This document shows, in pieces, positions 1 to 10,857 of a stretch of DNA of 64,000 bases. A program made the position numbers and the translations under genes. The stretch comes from Zanthoxylum bungeanum (lineage: Eukaryota; Streptophyta; Magnoliopsida; Sapindales; Rutaceae): NCBI GenBank assembly GCA_019454045.1, contig SKCR01033453.1, positions 186,001 to 250,000 on the forward strand. The letters are read 5' to 3'. Each line of letters opens with the position of its first letter. Positions within the stretch are counted from its first letter, which is position 1. The notes beneath the pieces are model-generated. The model was not told where the DNA came from. It searched no databases and saw only the letters and a list, made by a program, of their open reading frames with translations.

Positions 1-1338
1 TTTCAGTGCACCAACACTGATGTGAAAATTTGGTATGCTAAATAGGGGTTGGATTTGGGGCTAAAATTTTAATATAATACTTCACTATGTGTCTATTTTA
101 TGTTTGCTTTTACGGATCGTGGTTTTGATTCCTAGAACTCATGATATGGACTGAAGTTCAAGGGCTGTGCGACTGGAAAAAACTGGGCACAAGGCCAGCA
201 GATAGCCCGATTTCAAAATTTGGTTTGGCTTCATCCTACTTCTAAAAATTTTGATTTTTGGATATGTTATTCCCTTATGTATCTAATTTATCCAGAATTT
301 TACGGATCTTAATTTTAACCTACATAACTCAACTTATAAGCATTAAATCAGGACCTGTTCAGAAGGTGTCATAAACTAAACTCACTGCCCATGTAATCTA
401 ATTCACTGCCATGTTTGACAAATTTATTTCAACCATTACCATTATACTTTTCAGCACTATAAAATACATCAACAATCCTCTAAACTTCAATATCTATATA
501 CAAGAACCAACCTCAATCACAAACCTCTTATATACTATAAATCAAAGCATGGATACTAAAGCCATTAAAAATTCTCAACACCAACTCAAATTCTTCTCTC
601 AACACATATCATTCCTATCACACTACATTATCCACCTCCATCAAAGTAACCACAACCCATCTTTTTAAAAATAATGACACATTCGGCCACCCCTTCACAT
701 TTAATGCATAATTTCATTCTTATATTATCAAGAAATACACAATCAAACATGCTAACAACTCAATCAAAGCTAATTAAGTAATTCAAAATCCTAGGGTTCA
801 TAAGATACGAATTTGGGGCTCCCAAATATCAATCTCAAAACTAAAATTAGAGGAGGGAAATAAGATACAGTTTACTTTGAATGAGAGGAATCTTGGCACC
901 ATTACTTGCTACTTCAAAATGATGAAAAATTAAAGAAAGAAAATGATTTGTTTTTCTAAGGGGAAGGTTCTCACGTTTCTTTGATTGAGAAGGGATATGG
1001 ATGAATAGTGCTCAATTTGTAGGGCATAAGAATGATATTTTTTTCCAAATGAGTGGTTAGGGAGAGGCCACATCACCCCAATTCTAGTATTTTCCCAAAA
1101 TCAATGTAGCAGTCACGCAAATATCGACTTATATCCTTCTTCCAATTTGAATTTTGGAAAATATTCAACGCAAAAATTGTAGGTCTTGGTCTTAGTTTTC
1201 CGACGATATAAAATTCATAAAAATCGGAGTTTGTGTGAGAAAGTTATGGTTTAACTACCATGAGATGTCCAGAGAAGAACATCGTACCATCTCGTATTGG
1301 AATCTTGAAGAATTACCAATTGTCTCCCAGGTCATTTC
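1..1338 (-). mobile_element. G0: partial gypsy-family LTR (left part)
   Basis: This is the left part of a minus-oriented family G LTR that runs off the window start. It parallels the G2 LTR at about 12050-13240: both carry the phrases around TTTTTGGATATGTTAT and a later block where a 'tgtaggtc...ttccg/cgatataaa' stretch lies near 1180-1215. The LTR resumes at 8259 after the B4 solo LTR. No coding content is visible; the open frames here (for example 411-668) are low-complexity AT-rich frames without recognisable domains. Confidence 0.6.
50..400. repeat. Degenerate ~190-bp tandem duplication in G0 LTR
   Basis: Two diverged copies of one unit are visible. Each has a 'TTTACGGATC' block (near 110 and 300) followed by a run resembling 'aactca...ataag/atgga' and then an 'aggg/agga' tail, about 190 bp apart. 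The same unit occurs two to three times in the G2 LTR at 12060-12470, so it predates both insertions. Confidence 0.5.
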
Positions 1339-1992
1339 TGTTGGGGTTTTGGCGCGGGCGCAGCGGAAGCTCGCGGTTCGGGCGAAATCGTAACTTTAAA
1401 ATATATTTAAAATTACCGAATAAATTATTCAATATCCAATATGAATAATTCATTCATATTTCACCTAAACATATTTATTCGATATCAAATAATGACATAA
1501 ATAGGTTAGAAACATCGCAAAACTTTTACAAAAATATTTTTCTGTAAAATGGCATAAAAACACGTTTTTGTCCGAACCGATCGTCGAACACACATGGTGT
1601 AACATCCCAGATTTTTGGGACATATCTATAAGGTTTCCGGACTGAAGTTATAGTCTTGGAACAAGATGATTGTAAGGAATAAGAGTTCAAGCGATGTTAT
1701 ATGGGTTGAAATAATATATTATGAATATTCGTAGTGTTGGAAAACGCATGGGATCAAAAGTCAGTTACGCGATTTTTATTATACGCGTAAAGTTTACAGT
1801 TTTGGTCATGGAAATAGAAAACGAACTCCGATTGTGTTGGTTCTTGAACCATCAGACTCTTTTTTCCGAGACGAACAACTTCCGCGTTGAACACGTCTCG
1901 AAAATCGTTCCAGAAGGGCTTCAAAATTTATGATTTCCCAAATTACCCTTATAGGTGGGGGCATTTTGGTAAATTCTGAAATGAGATATTTG

Positions 1993-2011
1993 TATTATTA
2001 TTATTATTATT
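1993..2011. repeat. (TTA)n microsatellite
   Basis: About six perfect TTA/ATT trinucleotide units lie inside the G1 LTR. Confidence 0.8.
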
Positions 2012-2084
2012 ACTAACATTTTCATGAGAGAGGAAATAAAGAGAAAAGAAAGAAATACAGGGAGGGATCTTGAGGAGAGAGAAA

Positions 2085-2480
2085 GAGAGATCGGCTTCGT
2101 GGGTGGCCCTCCGGTGGCCGACGAAGGCATTCACCGGTGCCCCCATGATCGCCCGGCCATGGCGCAACTCGTGGTGGCCGGCGATTCCGCAGATGGCTGC
2201 TAACGGCGGCGTAGAGAGGGAGAATAGGTCACGGCAATGGGTTAGTCGATTCCGGCTCCTCGCTTCGATTCACGGCCCGAGCCACCTACCAATTCGAAGC
2301 CCTTGACGAGTACTACGAGAATACGTAGTCGATTTTGCCGAACAGCGGCCGGTTGCACGTAAAACAAGGAGAGAAGTCGCGCATATACTGTAGCACCCAG
2401 ACGAACAGTAGCTCCGATCGGAATTCCAATGACACCAGCGCGTTCGTATGGCCGTTGGGAGTCCAAATATGCCCTCGGAA
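2085..2480. other. GC-rich island inside G1 LTR
   Basis: A stretch of roughly 400 bp rich in GGTGGCC, CCGG and CGGCG words stands out from the AT-rich surroundings. It gives overlapping short open frames on both strands (2070-2306 plus, 2242-2466 minus). No domain is recognisable, and the open frames follow from base composition. It has no obvious counterpart in the G2 or G3 LTRs. It could be LTR promoter/leader sequence or a captured fragment; the sequence does not decide. Confidence 0.45.
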
Positions 2481-3079
2481 TTTCAGTACGACTCTCCGTT
2501 AAAAATGTGTTATTTTAAAGTTTATCGATTTATATTTGGATGCTTCCGGTAGTTCCGTAGTGTAGCGAATTGTTATGGAATGAATTTGATGTGTTTTTAT
2601 ATGTTAAAACGATGCATGTGACCGAATCCGGGCAGAAGCGGAATAAATTAGATCGATCCGGTAGAATTAGCGAGTTTTCGGTAAAACGGAGTTTCTCCCG
2701 CGACTGAGCATAGATGACCGTAATTATGGAGATGATATAAATATGTTATTGCGAGGGTAATTAAGTCATTCTGGATAAGTTCGGAGGGTTCGAGACCCTT
2801 CCGTAGCGTTTGCGGAAACTATTCCGCAAGATTTACCGCAAACGCGTAAAATGAGAATCTAAGTCATCTAGCTAGTTTAGAATAATGTATAAGGGTATAT
2901 TAGGGTAATGAAACTTAAAACGTAGGATCGGAGATGGTTCGTGTATTCCGGGAAGGTCCGGAAGTTTATTATGGATAAGTAGGAGTTCCGCAAATAACGG
3001 TTCTGACCATGTGTTGTTATTTGTTTTGACAGATCGGACCAGGATTACGAGTGTTTGCCTAGCCAGGTAAGTAATCCAT

Positions 3080-4080
3080 GTGATGATTACTTGTGACGTG
3101 TTATGTTTGAATTTAGATAATAAAGTAATTTTATAAGTATACGTATAACCATAAAATGAGAAGTATGTATATGCAAGTAAGATACTAGAAAGTCCAAGAT
3201 TAAGGTTAAAGAATGACAAAGTATATGAATATAATGTAATGATACTTGGGATTGGGGGTTGTAGAAACTACACCCTAGGGAATGAGATTAAAGTTTAAAA
3301 GATGATAAATTATAAGGAAGCAAGCATATAAGCATAAAACGTGGGTAAGTATGCACGGAGAAATAAGTAAGCATGTATATTGTATGTATGCATATGATTT
3401 AGCATGAACATATGTTTCGACATTTGTGAGGATATGTGATGAGGAGTTAACATATAAGTAATGTATGTGAGTAATATTGTTGGTTATATAAATATTGATA
3501 TGTGACGTAAGGCTAATGAAGGGCATAATTATGCAAGTTAAAGAAATGAATAGTTTATGAATACTATAGCCTAGATGTTAATTAAATGATTTGAAAGAAG
3601 ATGAAAACACTGCGTATGTGTATAGAGTGATGTAGCATCAGAGCTTTGAATGTGATTACAAATATAAGTATAGAATTAGTAAGATAGTATGAAAAGTATA
3701 TGCATATGTACATTGTTGGTAGTATGAATGTATGATAAATTATATATGTTTTAGTGTAAGCAAAACATACTGATGATATTATGAGCCTATAGATTAAAGA
3801 TCATTATAGATGGAAGCATGTAAGATTAGAATTTGTACATCATTAATTTATGAGTATGCATGAATATGTACATGTACATGTATGCCATTTTAAGAAAGCA
3901 TGGCTAAGGTAGAAAGAAGCATGAGAAAGCATATGCATATGAGTGTGTTAAGATTTTCAGCAGTTGAGCAAAAGTTAAGAATGTTTTCAAAGATTCAAAA
4001 TGTTTTAAAGAAAAGTTTCAGATGTTTTTGAAAGACTATATATTTCAGGAAAATGTTTTTTTACAGTTCTGAGATATAGC
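3080..4080 (+). other. C-poor, ATG-word-rich stretch of G1 LTR
   Basis: About 1 kb in which the plus strand is strongly depleted of C and repeats words such as GTATGTAT, GCATATG and CATGTA in loose order. No open frame with a recognisable product was found. It appears to be non-coding LTR with strand asymmetry. Confidence 0.45.
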
Positions 4081-4204
4081 ATATGGTTTTATGTTTTTCG
4101 GGGCTTGAGGTAAAAACTCACCCGAGTATGTAACTTGAGATTCAGTTGGAATTGACAGATACTTTGGAATTGACGGATTCAGAGACATGTACACATGTTG
4201 AGGA

Positions 4205-4482
4205 CTGAGAGGACGCTCTCAGATCCTCCAAATGGGCAAGGGGGACGGCGATACGTAACGCCCCTAGACCCCAGTTTGAGCTTGGGTGGTAGCATAGATC
4301 CGCACCCCCAGCTCTAGTTTGTGGCTTGGGGGACGACGATACATAACGCCCCAAGACCACCAGTTTCAGGGTAGGTATGGCATGCTTTGGGGGACGGCGA
4401 TACGTAACGCTCCAATGTCATGGGTTTTCATATCTGGCTCTAGGGCGTATGGGGGGACGGCGATACGTAACGCCCCCATACG
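4205..4482 (+). repeat. Array of hairpin repeats with core GACGGCGATACGTAACG (G1)
   Basis: Four units share a nearly invariant core, GACGGCGATACGTAACG (unit 2 reads GACGACGATACATAACG), bordered by runs of G and C. The outer arms differ but pair: 4239-4265 AGGGG/CCCCT; 4325-4355 CTTGGGG/CCCCAAG, with further GTGG/CCAC; 4387-4415 TTGGGG/CTCCAA with one G-T pair; 4446-4482 CGTATGGGGG/CCCCCATACG. A coreless stem CTGAGAG/CTCTCAG precedes them at 4205-4222. G4 has the matching array in the opposite orientation. Function unknown. Confidence 0.8.
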
Positions 4483-4484
4483 TC

Positions 4485-4830
4485 AGTTTTTCAGCAGAAA
4501 CTTAGATATCAGTTTTTCAGAAAAGAAGTTTTGAAATATCAGATTTCCAGTAAACAGTTTTCAGAGATACATAATTCAAAGAAATTTTTTAGTTTTCAGA
4601 TACAGGTTACAGTTTCAAATGCAGGTCTCAGTCTTCAGATACAGTTTTCAGAAAGAGCTTTTCTAGAAAGTAAAGTAAAATAAATTTTTCAGAAAGAGTT
4701 TTCAGAGAACGGTTTTCAGAGAGTAGATTTTAGAAACAGTTTTCAGGAAATAAATTTAGAAAGACAGGTTTTGTAAGAAGCTTCAGGGAAGGGTTTTCAG
4801 AAAAGAGTTTTCAGAAAGCATTTTCTATAA
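4485..4830 (+). repeat. TTTTCAGA-rich degenerate repeat in G1
   Basis: Many irregularly spaced copies of TTTTCAG or TTTCAGA(A) follow the hairpin array. G4 has the complementary TCTGAAA-rich stretch at about 62570-62710, in the same order relative to its hairpins. This places it as an ancestral part of this G subfamily LTR. Non-coding. Confidence 0.65.
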
Positions 4831-7800
4831 GCATGCCATAATTAAAGTACAAAGTAGCTTATAAGTTATGCATATAAATCATACATTCTGGTTAACATTT
4901 GAGATGCATATAGATGATATTAATGCATGATAGTATGATTGTATCTATGTGTTTATGATTGATGTATGTGTGTATTGCATCTTTACAAGGAAGGAACAAT
5001 TTGTAAAATATTAATGCATGATTTTATGATTTCATATACATGTTTATATGGTTAATATTAGTCTGTTGGATGTTTAATAGAAAGAATATGTTATTATAAC
5101 CGATTTGATGATATTTCAAGAAAGTAAAAGAAAGTTAGTTTTATAACTGCCTAACCTAGACTAGCACAGAGTGTACATGAAAGTAAAGAGAAAGTTAGAG
5201 TAGCGCAGCAGAAGTGTGATAGATCTTGATATGTTAGTTAATGATAAAGAAACTTGATGTAATTAATTTGGATGTTTGTTGATGTGAATAGTAAACAGAA
5301 TTTAAAGTATGTGAGTGATCAGATTAAAAAATCAGTAACAAGTAATATGTTTGTAAGATGGATAAGAGTCATATAGCTAATTCAGACTTTATAAATGTTT
5401 GCATGGTCATACAGACAACTCAGGTTAACATAGAAAGAAATTCAGACTTTGTGTGTGTTTGATGCTCAAGTTATGAGCATGGTTACTTACCGAGTCTTAT
5501 GACTAACACCACAACAGTTTGTTAGTTTTGCAGGTCAGTAGCAGTCATACTGAGCCCGCAGGATTTTGGTGAAGACTTTGAAGACAGTGTATCGCCCCAA
5601 TTGCAGTCGAGAGAGTTTTTGAGTCCTGGGTCGAGTTATGGGTCCTCACAGCCCTTTTGTATTGTATTTGCATTTGTATCTTATAAGTAAGGGTTATGTA
5701 ATAGTATAGTTTTATTTTGAGTTCTGGCCGGAGGCCAAGTATTTACATTTTTTTCATTGAGTTCAGGCCTGAGGCCTAGATGATGATTGCATATCATTTT
5801 AATTGCATAGCAGGTTGTTTCCGGGTGCTGGCTATAAGCCATGTTGCATGATGTTCTGCATACATCATGCCGAAATTTCGTTAGAATCAGAGGCTTATGG
5901 AGATTGGTTTTCCTGTCTCCTGCCGGTAGCATCCTGGCCTAGGCGGGATGTTACACATGGGGGCTACCCAGGTTAGTTCCAATAGTACTTGGGCAATTCA
6001 TGGGCTGCCCAAATAGTGGCTAATTCATTGTTTGGATAGCGGACACCCAGTAAGCCCGAAACTCACTTGGTAACGCTGTTTTTCACCGTTTTGACATATT
6101 CAACTCCGAAACAATTTCTGAAAATTATTCCAATGCCCAAAACACATCCAATACATTCATACAACATACTTTTCATCACCAAAACCACAAAATTTCCATA
6201 TCTGATTTGGTAACCAATATCATTTTTCATGCTTTAAATCCAATTTTCTCAACATCAATCATATTAATAATCACACCAACCAAAGTCACCATAAATGAAG
6301 AACTCAAGAATAATTCTAAAAGTTATAAGAGTGGTCATAACACTCTAAAATGGCAACAAGTCATCAGATGATAAAATTGAACTAATATTACAATAATATT
6401 ATCCAATCTAACTTCACACATGCATCTAACCTCCAAATCCATCCTCCAAATCAAAAAGCCCCAAAATCTAAGAAAGAAAGAAACCCTAAAACTATTCTAG
6501 ATATTCAAGAACAAGAAACAAGATTTCTAAGTTTAAGATTATTGAAGATTACCTCCAAATCTTGTAATTTCCTTAAACTTTTTCTTGAATTTCTTAACTT
6601 TCTTCCTTGACTTTTCAAGAAAATTTTTGGGTATTTTAATGGAGTTAAGTTTCGGCCATGGTTTCCAAGTAAAGGAGAAAACAAAATTTTCAACTTTAAA
6701 TACAAGGCCAAAACCGACTAAGGGTGAGAAAGAAGGGTATTTTGGTCATTTGGTCAATTAATCTAATTAATTAATAATAATAACCTTTAAGTTAACAAAT
6801 CCAATTTGTAAACTTTAAGCTTAGTAAAATCATGCCACAAGTAACCAATAATAATCCAACAAATTGCATAACAATTATGTAATATTGATTTAATTTAATT
6901 ATCTAGATATTTAACATTTAAATACCTAAATAATTAATTAATGTGATTATTATTATATATGTATTTTTATTTACATTAAATAACAAATATATATATTAAT
7001 GGCATGTGTCAAAATATCATTTGACAAATAATTAATATGTATCAAATCAAATTTTATATCAAATATAAATACTCATTAATGATCAATTGACCGAAATACC
7101 CCTAATGTATGTACTTTCGTTTAATCGTTTAAATGACTCGAATTAACTCATTTAGTTCGGTGAAGTATTATGAATAATCTATATTATTCATAACGTATTG
7201 CCCAAGTGCTCAACGAGTACACTTCATATTGTGGGACTCTCTAAGTTTAGGTTTATCCGTCACGAAATCAAATTTCGTGTCCATAATTCACCCACTCATG
7301 AATTATGACGACCACTGACAATCTCGCTAAACTATGCGAGTCGAGGTCATTGCATACGTATAATCCATCATTCACAGGCTATCCATATTATACTTGAGAT
7401 ATAGATAAGAACACCAAATCTTTATGGTCTAATATAGTCGACTTTCAAATTTACGATCTCTAAATAACACTAAGAACTCGCTTCCGAAGTTATACCACGG
7501 CCATGGATTTACTAGATCGCAAACACGTGTATGATACATATGCCATGTACACAGGACTGACGGATTCCATCTTGATACGCACTGGATATCATGAGCATCA
7601 GTCTACACCCAACGAATAGATGGAGGTATGATCTAAATAGATCCGTGACCTGACTGCCATCAAAGTATGGAGGATAACTCATATATCCACTGTGGTATCT
7701 CAAGTCGAATGACCAATATGCTCGCTCAACTCGAGAAGATTCCTATTGATGTTGGTGTACCATATATTAGGAAATCTTCAGTGAGTCGTTCAATGTTTAT

Positions 7801-8258
7801 CAAATAAACACCTACATGTCTATACGAGTCTCCCGAGACTCATGGTTTATTGGGATAAACCATCGGACCAAGTCACATTATACGACATGTACTGGTCTCA
7901 GCAGATTTTACTAACCGACCCGTGTTAGTAAATCTTGATCAGTAACTTTATTTAAGGATATACAACTTATAGTGACACTTCCCAATGTCAATTACAAACT
8001 ACGTTGTAATGCACACTACATTGTAAATTTTAGGGTATTTGTCTAATATATACATATCACTAAATCAGATTTAGTTTCAATCTAATTATAATTAGATATA
8101 TAATCGTAATTAGATCGAATATGTAAATAAAAGACAAGAGGTGCAACCATTAAATAAGTAATATTATGGAAAAAAAATTCTTCGTATTCATGAATCAGAC
8201 ATAAATACGATCCAGATTGGCACTCTTCGGATTGGCACTCCGAGCACCAACCATAACA

Positions 8259-8364
8259 ATTTCATGAGTGTATAAGTATTCAAACATAATCTATATTATG
8301 TAACATTTGTCCCAGAATGAAATTTTATTCGAGATCACCGGCATCGAGATTACCGGTCGTTACA
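8259..8364 (-). mobile_element. G0: right end of gypsy-family LTR
   Basis: Continuation of G0 beyond the B4 solo LTR. It ends ACCGGTCGTTACA at 8364. Read on the minus strand this gives an LTR start TGTAACGACCGG, like the G3 LTR start TGTAACAACCG. At 8365 the sequence turns into family B internal DNA matching 46672-46690 in B3, so G0 inserted into B1. Confidence 0.7.
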
Positions 8365-9429
8365 GAGCTCGTATCAGACCATCTTTTATCATATATGATA
8401 AACAACCAATACTTAAATGACCAAATTTTAAAAACTACATTTCTAAGTTATTTCTATTACCGTATATTTTCTTAATATTTATCTTTATTTCAATGACACT
8501 ATTAGTTGTATTAAATGTGTAACAACTGTTTATCAATGACAAATAACTCTCAAATGTTATTACCATTGTGTATGTATAACGACCTATTCCAAATGTGTAC
8601 ATGATAATCTTTTCTAATAGGTAGAGAATGATGACATTTGTGTTATAAGTCCTAATATCATATATTAAAATAATTATTCAACATTATTTTACAAATTGAC
8701 AGGGAGATATAGTATCAAATACTCATAGTTGTCATGTTTATAGAATCAATATTCTTTACACATAGCTATATACATCTCATTTCTTTAGCCCTTTTTTTTG
8801 CCTTCAAAACTTTTGCAACTGTTGTAAACGAATGACAAGCAAACATTGTCTGACATTTGACCTCCAAAGGTCAGTAAAGCTAAGAGTGGTCACTGATGGA
8901 TAAATAAATATTTAATAGGTTTTCTTAGTGCCTGTCAAAGATCTCAAGACATAAACGAATTTATGTTAATCCTTACTACATAATAAATTATTTTCTCTAC
9001 ATGGTTATATTTTTAAATTTGGATATAGTATTTAGATTATTTATTATGACTTAGTAACTAAGTCACTTACAATCTTTATTATTCAAAAGAATATAAACAA
9101 CAGTTCTTGATAGTTTAGTAGTCAATCTAAATTTTATATCATAGCCTACTCTAATTTAGAACTTATTTAGAAACCTGCAACCAGAAGTAGTGTCAGAAAA
9201 CATATATCAAATATAAATATAGTAAATTAGAAGTATCAATTCCATATATACGATTGAATATAGTGAGAAAATCTCAGTCATTTTCCATAATATTAGACAC
9301 TATATAGGTTATGGATTTTTTACCTGCCAAGACCTCCCACTACTTTACATATCACCATAATCCCCAATGGAAAATGAGAATTCAATAATCAAATTGAATT
9401 CTATAATTGGAAGAGGACCCTAGGGCCAT

Positions 9430-9715
9430 ATTTTGGCTTTTCAACTTTGGCACGTAAAAGCCTACATATGCCAACTGGCAGACAACAATTGTCGATCACA
9501 CTCACTGTGGCTTCTAATCTTGGTCTTGAACCATTTTCGATCCTCACTACTTTGGCTTATCTTTGTCAACGACATACTCAAGGTACTTGAACACTATCTC
9601 ACTATTTTGGCTTATCTTGCAATGCCATTTCACTTTAGATTGTCACTTATTAAATAAGTTCTACCGTCACAAATAAACTTCCTTTCAACATACCTACTCA
9701 GCTTTGGCACGCAGC
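9430..9715 (-). repeat. Repeated GCCAAAG-type motif in B1 leader
   Basis: On the plus strand CTTTGGCACG, CTACTTTGGCTTAT, CTATTTTGGCTTAT and CTTTGGCACG recur at about 9444, 9548, 9601 and 9702. The B3 leader carries the same motif as CGTGCCAAAG at 45428-45700. Conservation in two separate copies points to an ancestral leader feature. Confidence 0.5.
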
Positions 9716-10064
9716 GGGCAAATCGTCTAGAACTTATTTGTATCCGTGTTGACAAGGTGGACCATCAACACTACACCCTGGCACATATTCATACTTGAGC
9801 CTTATTTACAGATTTTCCTAATGTGGATTTCTAGGGCTTGGAATCGACATCAAATGTAGATATTTAATTTAGGTTAATTTCTTGACAAATCAATTCAACC
9901 AAGGAAACCATAACTCACCTTAACAATTAACTATCTGTTACGTTTCCAGTTGAGGCGGAACTAATACTCAAGAAATACATAAATTGATGCATGTGTAATC
10001 TTGAATTTGGATTTTAATATCCTATATTTGGTATGTAATTTGTTATGGATTCATGATCAAACTC

Positions 10065-10076
10065 GCTCTGATACCA
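10065..10076 (-). other. Primer-binding site of B1
   Basis: The plus strand reads GCTCTGATACCA, so the element reads TGGTATCAGAGC. This is the standard initiator tRNA-Met complement of plant copia elements. It lies 4 bp inside the LTR edge at 10081 and fixes B1 as minus-oriented. Confidence 0.85.
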
Positions 10077-10080
10077 ATTT

Positions 10081-10857
10081 TGTTAGGGTTTGTACGATAG
10101 AACTGTGGTGGTGACTGGTGAGCGAAATCAACTTTTAAAATTTTTTTCAGTCTGGATAGATTAAACGATATCATTTATCACTAATATATCCATATTTCAC
10201 CCAAATCACTCATTAATATCAAATATTAAAAGTGATTTCATATAGATATTAAAGACAAAATTTTTGAAAAAACTTTCCATCATACAATAATCCATTTACC
10301 GGTTAACTAAATCAACAGACCGGAATAACCAGACAACAAGATTATTTATAAAACTGGATCAACCTACTGCTACAGTTGTTCACTGTAGCAGTGGCGGACT
10401 ATGGTAATTTTGATAAATTACTATTTTACCCCTAACATAGAAAATTTTCGAAACACCATCGAAACATTTCTGAAAATTCTGAGAATTTTTCACACATAAT
10501 ACGCAATGCTACAGTGATCCAAATCCCGTAATTTCAGTAAAATATAATTTTACCCTTAAGTTTGGTTTTATGGAAAATTCTCAAAATGCAACCGGAACGA
10601 TTCCGAAAATTTTTCCTAGGTATTATCACATGCCTAATTTCATCCATAACACATAAATTTCAAAAATTACACAAATTTGAATTAATTTTCAAAATTAATC
10701 ATATCAACACAAATTAATTCAAATTAATTGCAAATTACATACTTTGATCTAAATTAAATTACACCAACTAGAGTCACCAAATATGAAATTCTCAAGAACA
10801 ATATTAAACAAACCTAGAATGGTATATACAATTTAGAATGAAAATTAGTTATCTATT
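10081..10857 (-). mobile_element. B1: 5' LTR, inner part
   Basis: The LTR starts at 10081 (TGTTAGGGTTTGTACG on the plus strand) next to the primer-binding site. It is interrupted at 10858 by G2 and resumes at 31947. It contains several 'ctgtagcagtgg'-like words also seen at 34790. Confidence 0.75.

Larger units (their letters stand above)
1593..5960 (+). mobile_element. G1: solo gypsy-family LTR with CATGG target duplication
   Basis: The unit 1598-5955 (4,358 bp) starts TGTAACATCCC and ends GGGATGTTACA, an 11-bp terminal inverted repeat. It is flanked by a perfect 5-bp duplication CATGG (1593-1597, 5956-5960). The two flanks join into continuous family B LTR sequence. The 3' end (CTGCCGGTAGCATCC then GGATGTTACA) matches the G3 LTR end next to a primer-binding site, which fixes the plus orientation. 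No pol or gag was seen, so a long solo LTR is the simplest reading. A large non-autonomous element is the alternative. Confidence 0.8.
1334..8263 (-). mobile_element. B4: solo copia-family LTR with ATTTC target duplication
   Basis: A minus-oriented family B LTR occupies 1339-8258. It begins TGTTGGGGTTTTGG and ends CCATAACA. The five bases on either side are identical (ATTTC, 1334-1338 and 8259-8263). No internal region or primer-binding site adjoins it, and the flanks on both sides belong to the same G0 LTR, so this is a solo LTR left by LTR-LTR recombination. It is itself interrupted by G1 (1598-5955), leaving about 2.56 kb of true LTR, similar to the B3 LTR. Short frames such as 6505-6711 and 7512-7703 recur in other B LTRs and are not genes. 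Confidence 0.85.
8365..10080 (-). mobile_element. B1: leader/internal region of copia-family element
   Basis: This is the minus-strand counterpart of the B3 internal DNA from 45062 to about 46690. Shared landmarks are the TGGTCTGATACGAG block and the leader with repeated TTTGGC words. It runs up to the primer-binding site beside the 10081 LTR. The pol part of B1 is not in the window, because G0 interrupts the element at 8364 and extends off the left edge. No gag frame survives. Confidence 0.7.

Noticed and set aside
2070..2306. 78-codon GC-rich frame in G1
   Set aside because: Overlapping frames are open on both strands, as expected from GC-rich composition; no start context or domain supports it.
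4239..4482. CRISPR-like look of the evenly repeated GACGGCGATACGTAACG units
   Set aside because: Only four units, irregular spacing, arms that vary with the unit, no cas genes, and a plant retrotransposon LTR context.
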